Shown piece after piece: positions 19,219 through 28,724 of a DNA stretch of 64,000 nucleotides. The notes beneath the pieces are model-generated. The model was not told the origin of the DNA and ran no database searches. It saw only the letters and a list, made by a program, of their open reading frames with translations. The translations under genes and the position numbers were made by a program. This stretch comes from Demequina muriae. Lineage in GTDB: Bacteria; Actinomycetota; Actinomycetes; Actinomycetales; Demequinaceae. Position 1 is the stretch's first letter, and every line of letters starts with the position of its first letter. Location: the NCBI RefSeq assembly GCF_030418295.1, contig NZ_JAUHQA010000001.1:1674001-1738000 (forward strand). Direction: 5' to 3'.

Positions 19219-19806
19219 GTGGCACGTGGATTCAACTACGCACCGGGAGCCTCCGAAGAGGTCGAGCTCGCGGGTGCCCCCAGTCTGCCGCGCGAGCAGG
19301 TCGCCGCGCTCTCGCTCAGTCGCAACGCGGTGGTGCGCGAGGTCCTGGCCGCCAGGCGTGATCTCGCGCTCGGCCAGATGGTGTCCTTCGCGCATGATCG
19401 CTCGACCGAGGTGCGCACTGCGCTCGCAGCGAACCCGACCGCACCCGGCACCGTCCTGGATCACCTGGCGGGGGACAAGCACGTTCCCGTCCTCGAGGCC
19501 CTGCTGGCGAATCCGTCCACGCCGGTCGAGGTCGTGGAGCGGCTCGCCTTCCACCGGAAGTCCGAGGTGCGCCTCGCCGCGGTGCGACGCATCGATGACG
19601 CCGATGCAGGAAGCGCGCAGGGCGCGGCGCCGGCCGCGGGCACCCAATTCGCGTCGAGCGCGCCCGAGCTTCAGGACCGCGCGGTCGGGTTCGGATCGGG
19701 AGACGTGGTCGACATCGCGACCGGTCTGCCCGTGCGGCCCGGCCTCGCGGTTCCGCCAGCCACGCGCACCGCGCCCGTCCGGGGGTTCCGCCCGCCCTCG
19801 GAGTGA
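19219..19806 (+). CDS. Variant leucine-rich-repeat protein, paralogue A
   Basis: Function unknown. From the GTG at 19219 (AAGGA eight bases upstream) it encodes 195 residues. Residues of about 30 to 125 hold four tandem units of about 24 residues of the type NPxxPxxVLxxLAxDxxxxVRxALAxN, for example ALAANPTAPGTVLDHLAGD and ALLANPSTPVEVVERLAFH. This fits the leucine-rich repeat variant family (LRV, Pfam PF01816), which forms a two-helix solenoid. The C-terminal 60 residues are Pro/Ala/Gly-rich and probably disordered. There is no signal peptide, membrane helix or cysteine. Two paralogues follow directly. The usual map-infA neighbourhood is interrupted here. Confidence 0.8.
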   Translation: MARGFNYAPGASEEVELAGAPSLPREQVAALSLSRNAVVREVLAARRDLALGQMVSFAHDRSTEVRTALAANPTAPGTVLDHLAGDKHVPVLEALLANPSTPVEVVERLAFHRKSEVRLAAVRRIDDADAGSAQGAAPAAGTQFASSAPELQDRAVGFGSGDVVDIATGLPVRPGLAVPPATRTAPVRGFRPPSE

Positions 19807-19935
19807 CCCCGGCTGCGGCGCCGTTCACGCAGAACGGCCTCAACCTTCACCTGACCGCAAGCAGGCAGACAGGTGACGGCCACTGTGACGCCGTAGCGTC
19901 GGTCCGACTTGGGGTGATCGGCATAGGGGCGGACA

Positions 19936-20604
19936 ATGAGCCACGGTTCACGCGACGACGGCTCCTGGTCGCGCGCCCTCATGGCAGCCTCCGGGATCGG
20001 CGGCGTCCGGGACGCGACGTCCCGGGAGGGCTCGCCCGCCTGGCATGAGGCCTCCGGCGCCGACCTTGCCGGGCCGCGATTCCTCGAGCTGGCCCATCAC
20101 CGCGATCCCGCAGTCCGCGAGGCTCTGGCACGACGACCGGACTGCCCCATGGGGGTGCTCGCCTCGCTCGCGCACGATGCGCGGCCCGCCGTGAGAGCGG
20201 CGGCGGCCTCGAACGGTCGTGCGAGGGCCGCAATCCTTGACAATCTCGCGCGCGATCGCGACCCCGGGGTGCTGAAGGCGGTGGCGCGCAACCCTGCGAC
20301 CCCGCGGGAGACCCTCCTGAGGCTGTGCGGGCACCGCCGTCAGGAGGTGCGCCGCGTGGCGCTGCGCGCGTTGACCGACCCCGAGAGACCCCCGGTGTCG
20401 GAGGGCGTCGCCACCGGTGACGTCCCGCTTGAGCTGCGAGACGGAGCGGAACCTCGCCCTCCGAGCGCTCGCCCGGGGCTCAGCCGACACCGCGCACCGA
20501 CGTTCTACGCGCCCAAGCCGGTCGTGCAGTCGTCGCCCCCTGCCACATCCCCCGACAGGGGCGTGGACGGTCCGGCGGCGCCCCATCCACCCGCGGTCCA
20601 GTAG
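19936..20604 (+). CDS. Variant leucine-rich-repeat protein, paralogue B
   Basis: Function unknown. It encodes 222 residues from the ATG at 19936. After a Ser/Gly-rich start, residues of about 50 to 150 contain four repeat units that align unit by unit with paralogue A: LAHHRDPAVREALARRPDCP, then LAHDARPAVRAAAASN, then LARDRDPGVLKAVARNPATP, then LCGHRRQEVRRVALRAL. The DCP motif in the first unit is shared with paralogue C and absent from A. The C-terminal 70 residues are Pro-rich and low complexity. The 129-bp gap after A has no clear terminator. It is more GC-rich and less codon-restrained than the ribosomal genes around it. Confidence 0.8.
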   Translation: MSHGSRDDGSWSRALMAASGIGGVRDATSREGSPAWHEASGADLAGPRFLELAHHRDPAVREALARRPDCPMGVLASLAHDARPAVRAAAASNGRARAAILDNLARDRDPGVLKAVARNPATPRETLLRLCGHRRQEVRRVALRALTDPERPPVSEGVATGDVPLELRDGAEPRPPSARPGLSRHRAPTFYAPKPVVQSSPPATSPDRGVDGPAAPHPPAVQ

Positions 20605-20754
20605 CGGCGCGCAAGGGCCGGTGCGCGTCCACTTTGTCGTGTTCTTCACATGACATCGCGGCGGCGGCAGGTGCGCCCTAAGATGTCCACAGCCCTCCGT
20701 AGCGGTAGGGCTCGCCGGGCCGGGCCCGGCGATCGCGACGGAAAAGGAGCGGGT

Positions 20755-21063
20755 GTGAGCATCTCGTCTACGCGCGGAGCCTCAGAGGACGTCGTCAAGG
20801 CGCTCGATCCCGAGGTCACCGGCCCCGATCTGCTGCGCCTCGCCGTCCACCGCGAGCCGACGGTGCGTGCCGCAGTCGCGACGCGCGGCGACTGCCCGGT
20901 CGGCGCCCTCATCTCGCTGGGCCACGATCACTCGATCGAGGTTCTCGAGGCCCTGATCGGCAACCCCAAGACGCCGTCCTCGGTGATCCGCAACCTCGCA
21001 GACCACCGCAACCCGCAGATCTCCGGATCCGCGGTCCAGCGGCTTCGCAACAGCTTCCGCTGA
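20755..21063 (+). CDS. Variant leucine-rich-repeat protein, paralogue C (short form)
   Basis: Function unknown. The GTG at 20755 is chosen because AAAAGGAG lies six bases upstream; it gives 102 residues and excludes an upstream ATG at 20650. Three repeat units are present: LAVHREPTVRAAVATRGDCP, then LGHDHSIEVLEALIGNPKTP, then LADHRNPQISGSAVQRL. Compared with A and B it lacks one internal unit and the Pro-rich tail. It therefore looks like the bare repeat domain of the family. The infA promoter begins 40 bp downstream. Confidence 0.8.
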   Translation: MSISSTRGASEDVVKALDPEVTGPDLLRLAVHREPTVRAAVATRGDCPVGALISLGHDHSIEVLEALIGNPKTPSSVIRNLADHRNPQISGSAVQRLRNSFR

Positions 21064-21104
21064 GCCCTCCCGCGCGCGCGGCCATGGCGGCCCCGCAGGC
21101 GCGG

Positions 21105-21133
21105 TTGAGAAGCGCTCAGAACTCCCGTATAGT
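21105..21133 (+). promoter_or_regulatory. Promoter of infA-rpmJ-rpsM-rpsK
   Basis: TTGAGA (21105-21110) and TATAGT (21128-21133) are exactly 17 bp apart, one of the best sigma-70-type promoters in the window. A CGGGCG/CGCCCG hairpin (21141-21160) follows at the start of the transcript. Confidence 0.8.
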
Positions 21134-21190
21134 GGTGCGTCGGGCGTTTTCGCGCGCCCGGATAACCGTCAACCAATGTGAGTGGAGTCC

Positions 21191-21412
21191 ATGGCCAAGA
21201 AAGACGGCGTCATCGAGGTCGAGGGCTCGGTCGTGGAGGCACTTCCCAATGCCTCCTTCCGAGTGGAGCTGACCAATGGTCATCTCGTCCTCGCACACAT
21301 CTCAGGCAAGATGCGACAGCACTACATCCGGATCCTCCCCGAGGACCGCGTAGTCGTCGAGTTGAGCCCTTACGACCTGTCCCGCGGCCGTATCGTCTAC
21401 CGCTACAAGTAA
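21191..21412 (+). CDS. infA: Translation initiation factor IF-1
   Basis: IF-1 occupies the ribosomal A site during initiation and assists IF-2 and IF-3. The ATG at 21191 gives 73 residues beginning [20 protein letters not shown], the standard actinobacterial length; an in-frame ATG at 21182 is less likely. The OB-fold signature ([21 protein letters not shown]) is intact. It heads the alpha-type operon. Confidence 0.98.
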   Translation: MAKKDGVIEVEGSVVEALPNASFRVELTNGHLVLAHISGKMRQHYIRILPEDRVVVELSPYDLSRGRIVYRYK

Positions 21413-21465
21413 GTCGTCGCCGGCGCGCACCTGCGTCATCAGCGCCGACGGCGAAGGAAAGAAAA

Positions 21466-21579
21466 ATGAAGGTTAAGCCCAGCGTCAAGCCGATCTGCGA
21501 GAAGTGCAAGGTCATCCGCCGTAACGGCCGAGTCATGGTCATCTGCGAGAACCTGCGCCACAAGCAGCGTCAGGGTTAG
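21466..21579 (+). CDS. rpmJ: 50S ribosomal protein L36
   Basis: L36 is the smallest 50S protein. The 37-residue sequence [19 protein letters not shown] has the zinc ligands Cys11, Cys14, Cys27 and His33 of the canonical zinc form. A GGAAAGAAAA ribosome binding site precedes the ATG. It lies 53 bp after infA. Confidence 0.97.
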   Translation: MKVKPSVKPICEKCKVIRRNGRVMVICENLRHKQRQG

Positions 21580-21618
21580 ACACACCCGCAAGACACGTTC
21601 AGGCAACCGAGAGGTAGC

Positions 21619-21638
21619 CCACGGCTCGGAGGCCGTGG
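21619..21638 (+). promoter_or_regulatory. Hairpin in the rpmJ-rpsM spacer
   Basis: CCACGGC (21619-21625) pairs with GCCGTGG (21632-21638) around a 6-nt loop. It lies about 70 nt before rpsM. No T-tract follows; this is where S4-dependent control acts in E. coli, but no equivalent can be claimed here. Confidence 0.35.
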
Positions 21639-21705
21639 CCCGCACCATCACCCGCGGGAAGCTTGAGCGTCAGACCTCCGACTACTGAGGAGTAGCAACA
21701 GACAT

Positions 21706-22074
<369 letters not shown>

Positions 22075-22077
22075 GCC

Positions 22078-22467
22078 ATGGCAGCACCTACCCGCAAGCC
22101 GCGCAAGAAGATCAAGAAGACCGTCGCGCACGGCCAGGCGCACATCAAGTCCACCTTCAACAACACGATCATCTCGATCACGGACCCCTCGGGTGCCGTG
22201 GTGTCGTGGTCGTCGTCTGGTCAGGTGGGCTTCAAGGGCTCTCGCAAGTCGACTCCCTACGCCGCGCAGATGGCCGCCGAGGCAGCCGCACGCCGCGCGC
22301 AGGACGCCGGCATGAGCAAGGTCGACGTGTTCGTCAAGGGACCGGGCTCGGGTCGCGACACCGCGATTCGTTCGCTCACCGCAGCTGGCCTCGAGGTGAC
22401 GTCCATCAAGGACGTGACCCCGCAGGCGCACAACGGCTGCCGCCCGCCCAAGCGTCGCCGCAACTAG
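22078..22467 (+). CDS. rpsK: 30S ribosomal protein S11
   Basis: S11 forms part of the 30S platform near the mRNA exit and E site. The 129-residue protein has the conserved [18 protein letters not shown] and [16 protein letters not shown] stretches and ends [11 protein letters not shown]. In many bacteria rpsD follows; here the next gene is rpoA after a 157-bp structured spacer. Confidence 0.98.
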   Translation: MAAPTRKPRKKIKKTVAHGQAHIKSTFNNTIISITDPSGAVVSWSSSGQVGFKGSRKSTPYAAQMAAEAAARRAQDAGMSKVDVFVKGPGSGRDTAIRSLTAAGLEVTSIKDVTPQAHNGCRPPKRRRN

Positions 22468-22475
22468 CGAACGTT

Positions 22476-22579
22476 GGCGTCATCCTGACGCCCCACGTCC
22501 TCCCCGGCGCTCGCTTTGGCGCCGGGGGCAGGACGGTCAACTGAAGAACCGTGACCCCGGCGGGACCGAACTCCGCCGG
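22476..22579 (+). promoter_or_regulatory. Three consecutive hairpins between rpsK and rpoA
   Basis: The first hairpin is GGCGTCA/TGACGCC (22476-22492, 3-nt loop). The second is a two-part stem, CGTCCT + CCCCGGCGC paired with GCGCCGGGG + AGGACG (22496-22535, 2-nt bulge). The third is CCGGCGG/CCGCCGG (22557-22579). None has a T-tract. Together they fill most of the spacer where rpsD is found in other bacteria. They may terminate the rpsK transcript, act as an RNA control region for rpoA, or both. Confidence 0.5.
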
Positions 22580-22624
22580 ATCTTGCGAGCATCAAATAGC
22601 GGGTGCTCGGAAAGGAAATGAACA

Positions 22625-23614
22625 GTGCTCATTGCACAGCGTCCCACCCTGACCGAGAAGGTCATCTCGGACAACCGTTCGCAGTTCTCCCTCAAGCCGC
22701 TCGAGCCTGGCTTCGGCTACACGCTCGGCAACTCGCTCCGCCGCACCCTGCTGTCGTCGATCCCTGGCGCGGCCATCACGTCGGTGCGCTTCGAGGGCGT
22801 CCTCCACGAGTTCACGACCATCGAGGGCGTGAAGGAGGACGTGACCGAGATCATGCTGAACCTCAAGAACCTGGTCGTCTCCTCCGAGCACGACGAGCCC
22901 GTCGTGATGTACCTCCGCAAGTCCGGCGCTGGCGCCGTGACCGCGGCGGACATCGCACCGCCGGCAGGTGTGGAGGTCCACAACCCGGACCTGCACATCG
23001 CGACGCTGAACTCGAAGGCGAAGTTCGAGGTCGAGCTCACGGTGGAGCGCGGTCGCGGCTACGTTCCCTCGTCGATGAACAAGAGCTATGACGCCGAGAT
23101 CGGCCAGATCCCGGTCGACTCGATCTACTCGCCAGTGCTCAAGGTCACCTACAAGGTCGAGGCCACTCGTGTGGCCCAGCGCACCGACTTCGACGAGCTG
23201 ATCATCGACGTCGAGACCAAGTCGTCGATCTCTGCTCGTGACGCGCTCGCGTCGGCAGGGTCGACCCTGGTCGAGCTGTTCTCGCTCGCGAAGGGCCTCA
23301 ACGAGGCCGCCGAGGGCATCGAGATCGGCCCGTCGGACACCGACGAGTCGCTCGAGGAGGACTACAACCAGCCCATCGAGGAGCTGAACCTCACGCAGCG
23401 GTCGTACAACTGCCTCAAGCGCGAGGGCATCCACACCGTGGGCGAGCTCACCGCCCGCTCGGAAGCGGACCTGATGGACATCCGCAACTTCGGGCAGAAG
23501 TCGATCACCGAGGTCAAGGAGAAGCTCGCCGAGCTGGGCTTCTCCCTCAAGGACGGCGGCACCGAGTACGACGGCTCCTCAGCGGGCGTGTACTTCTCGG
23601 GCAGCGAAGAGTAA
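22625..23614 (+). CDS. rpoA: RNA polymerase alpha subunit
   Basis: Alpha dimerises to start assembly of RNA polymerase and contacts upstream promoter DNA and activators. From GTG the protein has 329 residues. The N-terminal assembly domain has [20 protein letters not shown], and the C-terminal domain (about residues 245-310) has the HhH region [33 protein letters not shown] precedes the start. rplQ follows after 18 bp. Confidence 0.98.
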   Translation: MLIAQRPTLTEKVISDNRSQFSLKPLEPGFGYTLGNSLRRTLLSSIPGAAITSVRFEGVLHEFTTIEGVKEDVTEIMLNLKNLVVSSEHDEPVVMYLRKSGAGAVTAADIAPPAGVEVHNPDLHIATLNSKAKFEVELTVERGRGYVPSSMNKSYDAEIGQIPVDSIYSPVLKVTYKVEATRVAQRTDFDELIIDVETKSSISARDALASAGSTLVELFSLAKGLNEAAEGIEIGPSDTDESLEEDYNQPIEELNLTQRSYNCLKREGIHTVGELTARSEADLMDIRNFGQKSITEVKEKLAELGFSLKDGGTEYDGSSAGVYFSGSEE

Positions 23615-23632
23615 CAAGGAGAACCACGCATC

Positions 23633-24208
23633 ATGCCTACCCCCACTAAGGGAGCGCGCCTCGGCGGCGGTCCTGCCCACGAGCGCCACATCCTGGCGAA
23701 CCTGGCGCAGAGCCTCTTCGAGCACGGCCGCATCACGACCACCGCCACCAAGGCCAAGCGCCTGCGCCCGTACGCCGAGCGTCTCGTCACCTTCGCGAAG
23801 CGTGGCGACCTCGCCTCGCGCCGCAAGGTGCTCGGGCTGCTCTCGGACAAGAGCGTGGTCCACACGCTCTTCACCGAGATCGGCCCCGGCTTCGCCGAGC
23901 GCGACGGCGGCTACACCCGCATCACGAAGGTCGGCACCCGCAAGGGTGACAACGCGCCCATGGCTGTCATCGAGCTCGTCGAGTTCGGTGCACCTGCCAA
24001 GAAGGCCGTGAAGAAGGAAGCCGAGAAGGCGACCAAGAAGGCCGCTCCTCAGGCGAAGTCCGGCAAGGCCGCCAAGGCCGACGCCGCTTCGACGGACGCC
24101 CCCGCGTCCGAGCCCGAGGTCAAGCCCGAGGAGGTCGAGGCAGAGAACGCCGAGGCCCCCGCCGAGGGCGCTGACGATTCTTCTGCCACCAAGGCCGACG
24201 ACAAGTAG
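23633..24208 (+). CDS. rplQ: 50S ribosomal protein L17 with Ala/Lys/Glu-rich tail
   Basis: L17 lies beside the exit tunnel at the 50S surface. The first 120 residues are the standard domain ([40 protein letters not shown]). The remaining 70 residues are low-complexity, first Lys/Ala-rich then Glu/Asp/Ala-rich, so the tail shifts from basic to acidic. The total of 191 compares with about 127 in E. coli; similar tails occur in actinobacteria. truA follows after 57 bp. Confidence 0.97.
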   Translation: MPTPTKGARLGGGPAHERHILANLAQSLFEHGRITTTATKAKRLRPYAERLVTFAKRGDLASRRKVLGLLSDKSVVHTLFTEIGPGFAERDGGYTRITKVGTRKGDNAPMAVIELVEFGAPAKKAVKKEAEKATKKAAPQAKSGKAAKADAASTDAPASEPEVKPEEVEAENAEAPAEGADDSSATKADDK

Positions 24209-24265
24209 CACCGCCGATGCGCGGGCGAGAGCTCGCGTGAACGCGCACGTACGAGGCGGGCTCTC

Positions 24266-25147
24266 ATGACCAGGCTGGATTCCAGTGAGGTCGTGAGGGT
24301 CCGCCTCGACCTGTCTTACGACGGCACCGACTTCTTGGGCTGGGCCGTCCAGCCGGGACTGCGCACGATCCAAGGAGACCTGGAGAGCGCGCTGGCGCGC
24401 ATCGTCCGAGACGACGATGGCGGCTCCGTCGCCGTGCGGACCACGGTCGCCGGACGCACCGACGCCGGGGTCCACGCGCGCGGTCAGGTCGCCCACGTCG
24501 ACGTTCCCGTCGCGTCATGGGCGAGGATGGCGGGGCATTCGCGCCGCACCCTGGAGCAGGGCATGCGTCACCGGCTCGATGGCGTCACCGCGGACGACAT
24601 CACGGTCCGTCGGGCCACCGTGGTGCCGGCGAGCTTCGACGCTCGCTTCTCCGCGATGGAGCGGCGGTACGCCTACCGCGTGTGCGACGAGGTCTCGCTC
24701 CGCGACCCGCTGACGCGCAGGCACGTCCTGTGGCACGACCGCGCTCTCGACGTCGACGCGCTCAACGAGGCCGCTGCGACGCTGGTGGGATTGCGGGACT
24801 TCGCCCCGTTCTGCCGCCCCCGTCACGGCGCGACGACGGTCCGGGACCTCACCGAGCTGTCCTGGGAACGCATCCCCACCGGACCCGACGCGGGACTGGT
24901 GGTGGCCACCGTGCGGGCCGATGCGTTCTGTCACTCGATGGTGCGCTCCCTGGTGGGAGCGCTGTTGGACGTGGGGGAGGGGCACCGCGACCTCTCATGG
25001 CTGGCACGAGTGGCGGCGACAGGCGGGCGGTCCGGGGCGGTCGCCGTGGCGCCGGCGCACGGCCTCACTCTCGAGGAGGTCACCTACCCGCCGGACGAGC
25101 AGCTGGCCGCTCGGGCGCTCGCCACGCGCGCCCGGCGCAACCCTTGA
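24266..25147 (+). CDS. truA: tRNA pseudouridine(38-40) synthase
   Basis: TruA isomerises uridines 38, 39 and 40 of tRNA anticodon stems to pseudouridine. The 293-residue protein has the family layout: LDLSYDGTDFLGWAVQPGLRTIQG near the N-terminus, the catalytic Asp66 in AGRTDAGVHARGQ and the late FCHSMVRSLVGALLDVG motif. It sits between rplQ and rplM, the common actinobacterial place, and may share the rpoA transcript. Confidence 0.96.
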   Translation: MTRLDSSEVVRVRLDLSYDGTDFLGWAVQPGLRTIQGDLESALARIVRDDDGGSVAVRTTVAGRTDAGVHARGQVAHVDVPVASWARMAGHSRRTLEQGMRHRLDGVTADDITVRRATVVPASFDARFSAMERRYAYRVCDEVSLRDPLTRRHVLWHDRALDVDALNEAAATLVGLRDFAPFCRPRHGATTVRDLTELSWERIPTGPDAGLVVATVRADAFCHSMVRSLVGALLDVGEGHRDLSWLARVAATGGRSGAVAVAPAHGLTLEEVTYPPDEQLAARALATRARRNP

Positions 25148-25205
25148 TCGGGCGACGACGAGGCCCGGATCCCCGGGTCGCATCGGCCGCCCTGGGCGCC
25201 CGGAA

Positions 25206-25235
25206 TTGACCATGTCGCACGCGTCCCGGTAGACT
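25206..25235 (+). promoter_or_regulatory. Promoter of rplM-rpsI
   Basis: TTGACC (25206-25211) and TAGACT (25230-25235) are 18 bp apart. The predicted start near 25242 leaves a leader of about 115 nt before the rplM GTG. Confidence 0.7.
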
Positions 25236-25250
25236 TGCCTGTCGTTGTGC

Positions 25251-25262
25251 GTTCCACGTGGA
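25251..25262. promoter_or_regulatory. 12-bp palindrome at the start of the rplM transcript
   Basis: TTCCACGTGGAA is a perfect palindrome lying about +10 to +21 of the predicted transcript. The stem would be too tight for an RNA hairpin, so a DNA-binding site is more likely. It resembles parS (GTTTCACGTGAAAC) but differs at two symmetric positions. Confidence 0.4.
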
Positions 25263-25356
25263 ATGGTGTTTCCCACTCGCCTCCGCCGGACCCGCCGACC
25301 GAACCCTTGCGGTGCTCACAGCTCCGCCCATCGTTCACGAGTTAGAAGGCTTCACA

Positions 25357-25800
25357 GTGCGTACGTATTCTCCCAAGCCGGGTGACGTGACCAACGACTG
25401 GTACGTCATCGATGCTGCTGACGTGGTTCTCGGTCGTCTGGCCTCTCAGGCCGCTTCGCTGATCCGCGGCAAGCACAAGGCGACCTTTGCCCCCCACGTC
25501 GACGGCGGCGACTTCGTCATCGTCATCAACGCCGAGAAGGTGTCCCTGTCGGGGACCAAGGCGACCGACAAGATGGTCTACCGTCACTCGGGCTTCCCGG
25601 GCGGCCTCTCGGCCGTGCCGATCGGCGAGCTCCTCGAGAAGAACCCTCAGCGGGTCATCGAGAACGCGGTGCGAGGCATGCTGCCCCACACCAAGCTCGG
25701 CCGTGCCCAGCTGTCCAAGCTCAAGGTCTATGCAGGCCCCGAGCACCCCCACGCCGCGCAGCAGCCGCAGGCGTTCGAGATCTCGCAGGTGGCGCAGTAG
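25357..25800 (+). CDS. rplM: 50S ribosomal protein L13
   Basis: L13 is an early 50S assembly protein. The GTG at 25357 gives 147 residues ([20 protein letters not shown]), the exact family length, with the [15 protein letters not shown] and [12 protein letters not shown] motifs. It is paired with rpsI (26-bp gap), a universally conserved couple, and has its own promoter. Confidence 0.98.
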   Translation: MRTYSPKPGDVTNDWYVIDAADVVLGRLASQAASLIRGKHKATFAPHVDGGDFVIVINAEKVSLSGTKATDKMVYRHSGFPGGLSAVPIGELLEKNPQRVIENAVRGMLPHTKLGRAQLSKLKVYAGPEHPHAAQQPQAFEISQVAQ

Positions 25801-25825
25801 CGCCCCGCATCAAGGACTGATCAAC

Positions 25826-26296
25826 GTGACTGAGACTGTCGAGAACGACACGCCCACCGAGTACACCTCCGAGTCCGCGCCCGAGCGCGGCAAGGGATCC
25901 TCGACCATCGCCCCCGGCGCTGGTCTGGGTCGTCGCAAGCAGGCCATCGCCCGCGTTCGCCTGGTGCCCGGCACCGGCGAGTGGAAGATCAACGGCCGCT
26001 CGCTCGAGACGTACTTCCCCAACAAGGTCCACCAGCAGCTCGTGAACGACCCGTTCACGCTGCTCGACATCGACGGCAAGTTCGATGTCCACGCCCGCAT
26101 CACCGGCGGTGGCCCCTCGGGTCAGGCCGGCGCGCTGCGCCTCGGCGTGGCCCGTGCCCTGAACGAGATCGACGAGGACACCAACCGCGCCGCTCTCAAG
26201 AAGGCCGGCTTCCTCACCCGCGACGCCCGCGTGGTCGAGCGCAAGAAGGCGGGTCTCAAGAAGGCCCGTCGCGCTCCGCAGTACTCGAAGCGCTAA
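25826..26296 (+). CDS. rpsI: 30S ribosomal protein S9
   Basis: S9 reaches its C-terminal tail into the P-site tRNA anticodon. From the GTG at 25826 the protein has 156 residues. An N-terminal extension of about 28 residues ([20 protein letters not shown]) precedes the conserved [18 protein letters not shown], and the protein ends in the essential SKR. glmM follows ten bases later. Confidence 0.97.
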   Translation: MTETVENDTPTEYTSESAPERGKGSSTIAPGAGLGRRKQAIARVRLVPGTGEWKINGRSLETYFPNKVHQQLVNDPFTLLDIDGKFDVHARITGGGPSGQAGALRLGVARALNEIDEDTNRAALKKAGFLTRDARVVERKKAGLKKARRAPQYSKR

Positions 26297-26306
26297 CCGG
26301 CCGCGC

Positions 26307-27668
26307 ATGGCGCGACTGTTCGGCACGGACGGGGTCCGTGGCCTGGCGAACCGTGATATCACGGCAGAGTTGGCCGTGGACCTCGCCGTGGCCGCAGCCT
26401 TCGTTCTCGCCGAACGAGGCGAGTTCGCGGGCCACCGGCCCCGTGCGGTGCTGGGCCGGGACACTCGCGTGTCCGGTCAGTTCCTGTCCTCGGCCGTGGC
26501 CGCGGGCCTGGCGTCCGCCGGCGTCGACGTGCTCGACGTGGGGGTCCTCCCCACGCCGGGCGTCGCCTACCTGACCGCGTCGACCGATGCGGACATCGGC
26601 GTCGTCATCTCCGCGTCGCACAACCCGATGCCGGACAACGGCATCAAGTTCTTCTCCCGTGGCGGCCACAAGCTGGACGATGCGGTCGAGGTCGCGATCG
26701 AGGACCGACTCGGCGCCGACTGGGATCGCCCCACGGGCGCCGCCGTCGGAACGATCTCTCCGGCCCCCGGCCTTGCCGAGGACTATGTGCAGCACGTGGT
26801 GTCCGCCGCGCGCTCGTTCGCCGGCACCGACACGCCGCTCGCCGGACTGTCGATCGTTGTCGACGCCGCGCACGGCGCCGCCAGCATCGTGGGTCCCCGT
26901 GCGCTCGTGGCCGCAGGCGCCGACGTGCACGTGATGCACGCGGAGCCGAACGGCCACAACATCAACGACGGCGTGGGCTCGACCCACCTCGACGGGCTGA
27001 GCGAGACGGTCGTCGCACGCGGCGCCGATCTGGGCGTCGCCTACGACGGGGATGCGGACCGCTGCCTCGCGGTCGATCACACCGGCGCCGTGGTCAACGG
27101 CGATGCGATCATGGGCCTGCTCGCACTGTCGATGCAGCGCTCGGGAGCGCTCTACCACGACACCTTGGTCGCCACGCTGATGTCGAACCTGGGACTCCAC
27201 CGCGCCATGCAGGCCGCCGGCATCGCCATCGTCGAGTCCGGAGTGGGCGACCGCTACGTGCTCGAGGCGATGCGTGACGGCGGGTTCTCGCTCGGCGGCG
27301 AGCAGTCCGGTCACATCATCGTCGCCGACTACGCGACGACCGGTGACGGCGTCCTGACCTCGCTCCTGGTGGGGGCACAGGTGGCCGCCGGCGATTCGCT
27401 GCGCGACCAGTGCGCGAGCATCGCGACACTTCCGCAGGTGCTCATCAATGTTGCCGGCGCCGACCGCACGCGCGTCTACAGCGACGAGGTCGTCCAGGAG
27501 GCCGTAGCCGCCGCCCGCAGCGCGCTCGGCGACTCCGGCCGGGTGCTGCTCCGCCCCTCCGGCACCGAGAGCCTGGTGCGCGTGATGGTCGAGGCGACCA
27601 CCGCCGAGGACGCCCAGCGGCACGCCGATGCGCTCGCCGATGTGGTGCGCGCCCGCCTCACGCTCTAG
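26307..27668 (+). CDS. glmM: Phosphoglucosamine mutase
   Basis: GlmM converts glucosamine-6-phosphate to glucosamine-1-phosphate for UDP-GlcNAc and peptidoglycan. The 453-residue protein begins [20 protein letters not shown]. It has the phosphoserine loop ISASHNP (Ser104), the metal-binding YDGDADRC and the late [14 protein letters not shown] phosphate-binding loop. It follows rpsI by 10 bp. GlmS, which makes its substrate, is encoded 3 kb downstream. Confidence 0.97.
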   Translation: MARLFGTDGVRGLANRDITAELAVDLAVAAAFVLAERGEFAGHRPRAVLGRDTRVSGQFLSSAVAAGLASAGVDVLDVGVLPTPGVAYLTASTDADIGVVISASHNPMPDNGIKFFSRGGHKLDDAVEVAIEDRLGADWDRPTGAAVGTISPAPGLAEDYVQHVVSAARSFAGTDTPLAGLSIVVDAAHGAASIVGPRALVAAGADVHVMHAEPNGHNINDGVGSTHLDGLSETVVARGADLGVAYDGDADRCLAVDHTGAVVNGDAIMGLLALSMQRSGALYHDTLVATLMSNLGLHRAMQAAGIAIVESGVGDRYVLEAMRDGGFSLGGEQSGHIIVADYATTGDGVLTSLLVGAQVAAGDSLRDQCASIATLPQVLINVAGADRTRVYSDEVVQEAVAAARSALGDSGRVLLRPSGTESLVRVMVEATTAEDAQRHADALADVVRARLTL

Positions 27669-27821
27669 TCCACGGCTGCAGGCCACCGCCCAGGGTCGCC
27701 CGCCGTTCGTCGGCACTGCCGCCGCGACTCCGCCCCCCCGCCACCGCATCGGCCTTATGCAGGACCGCTATCAGGGTGATGCCCCATCGCGCTCACGTGT
27801 GGGGGCTGGGAGACTGGTCCC

Positions 27822-28724
27822 GTGGATGACGCCTCCTTTGTCGACTGGTTCCTGCACTTCTCCTCGATAGTCGAGGAGTTCGTGCTGGAGCTCAGCGAGT
27901 CCCTGTGGATCTACCCGGGGGTGCTGGTGCTGTCGTTCATCGACGGCTTCTTCCCGGTGGTGCCCAGCGAGTCCGTGATCATCGCGACGGCCACGGCATC
28001 GCTCCAGACGGGCAGCCCGATCCTGGTGCTGATCTTCCTGTGCGGCGCCGTCGGAGCATGGGGCGGCGACCAGGTGGCGTACCTCATCGGCTCCCGCGCG
28101 GATGTGCGGCGATGGCGGATCTTCAAGCGCGACCGCTGGCGTCGCGGACTCGACTGGGCGGAGACGCAGCTGGAGAAGCGCGGCCCCACATTCATCATCG
28201 CCGCCAGGTTCGTCCCCATGGGCCGCGTGCTGGTGAACCTGTCCGCGGGCGCCCTGCGCTACCCCCACCGGCGCTTCATGGGGGTCGACGCGATCGCGGT
28301 CACGATCTGGGCCGCCTGGAGCATCGCGCTCGGCTCCGCCGCCGGAGCGATCTTCCCCGATGACAATCTGCTGCTGTCGATCGTGGTGGGCGTCGCCGCC
28401 GGCGTGGTGCTCGGGCTCTTCGTGGACAAGGTGCTGTCGTGGTTCGGCCTGAGCACGCCTGAGCTCCCCGACCTCGCGGGCGACATCGAGGAGTCGCTGA
28501 CCGACGAGGAGCGCGAGCGCGCTGAGCACGCCGCAGCCGAGCGGGAGGCGCGTCACGAGCATCGCATCGAGCGCCGCGCCGAGTGGCGCGAGCAGCACTC
28601 GGGTCACCGTGCCGGCCACGGCGACGACCACGTAGGGGACGTGCGCGGCGACGACGTCGCGGGCACGCCCGTCGCTCCCGACGAGAGCGACGTCTCGGAG
28701 GGCACCGGAGACACACGGCGATGA
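27822..28724 (+). CDS. DedA family membrane protein
   Basis: DedA/VTT proteins are integral membrane proteins; some members flip undecaprenyl phosphate or phospholipids, others have no known substrate. The GTG start gives 300 residues. About four to five hydrophobic segments occur between residues 25 and 215, with the family motif FFPVVPSES near residue 46 and AARFVPMGRVLVNLSAG near 130. A charged tail of about 80 residues rich in Glu, Arg and His follows and is longer than usual. Its stop overlaps the next ATG (ATGA). The substrate cannot be inferred from context. Confidence 0.85.
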   Translation: MDDASFVDWFLHFSSIVEEFVLELSESLWIYPGVLVLSFIDGFFPVVPSESVIIATATASLQTGSPILVLIFLCGAVGAWGGDQVAYLIGSRADVRRWRIFKRDRWRRGLDWAETQLEKRGPTFIIAARFVPMGRVLVNLSAGALRYPHRRFMGVDAIAVTIWAAWSIALGSAAGAIFPDDNLLLSIVVGVAAGVVLGLFVDKVLSWFGLSTPELPDLAGDIEESLTDEERERAEHAAAEREARHEHRIERRAEWREQHSGHRAGHGDDHVGDVRGDDVAGTPVAPDESDVSEGTGDTRR

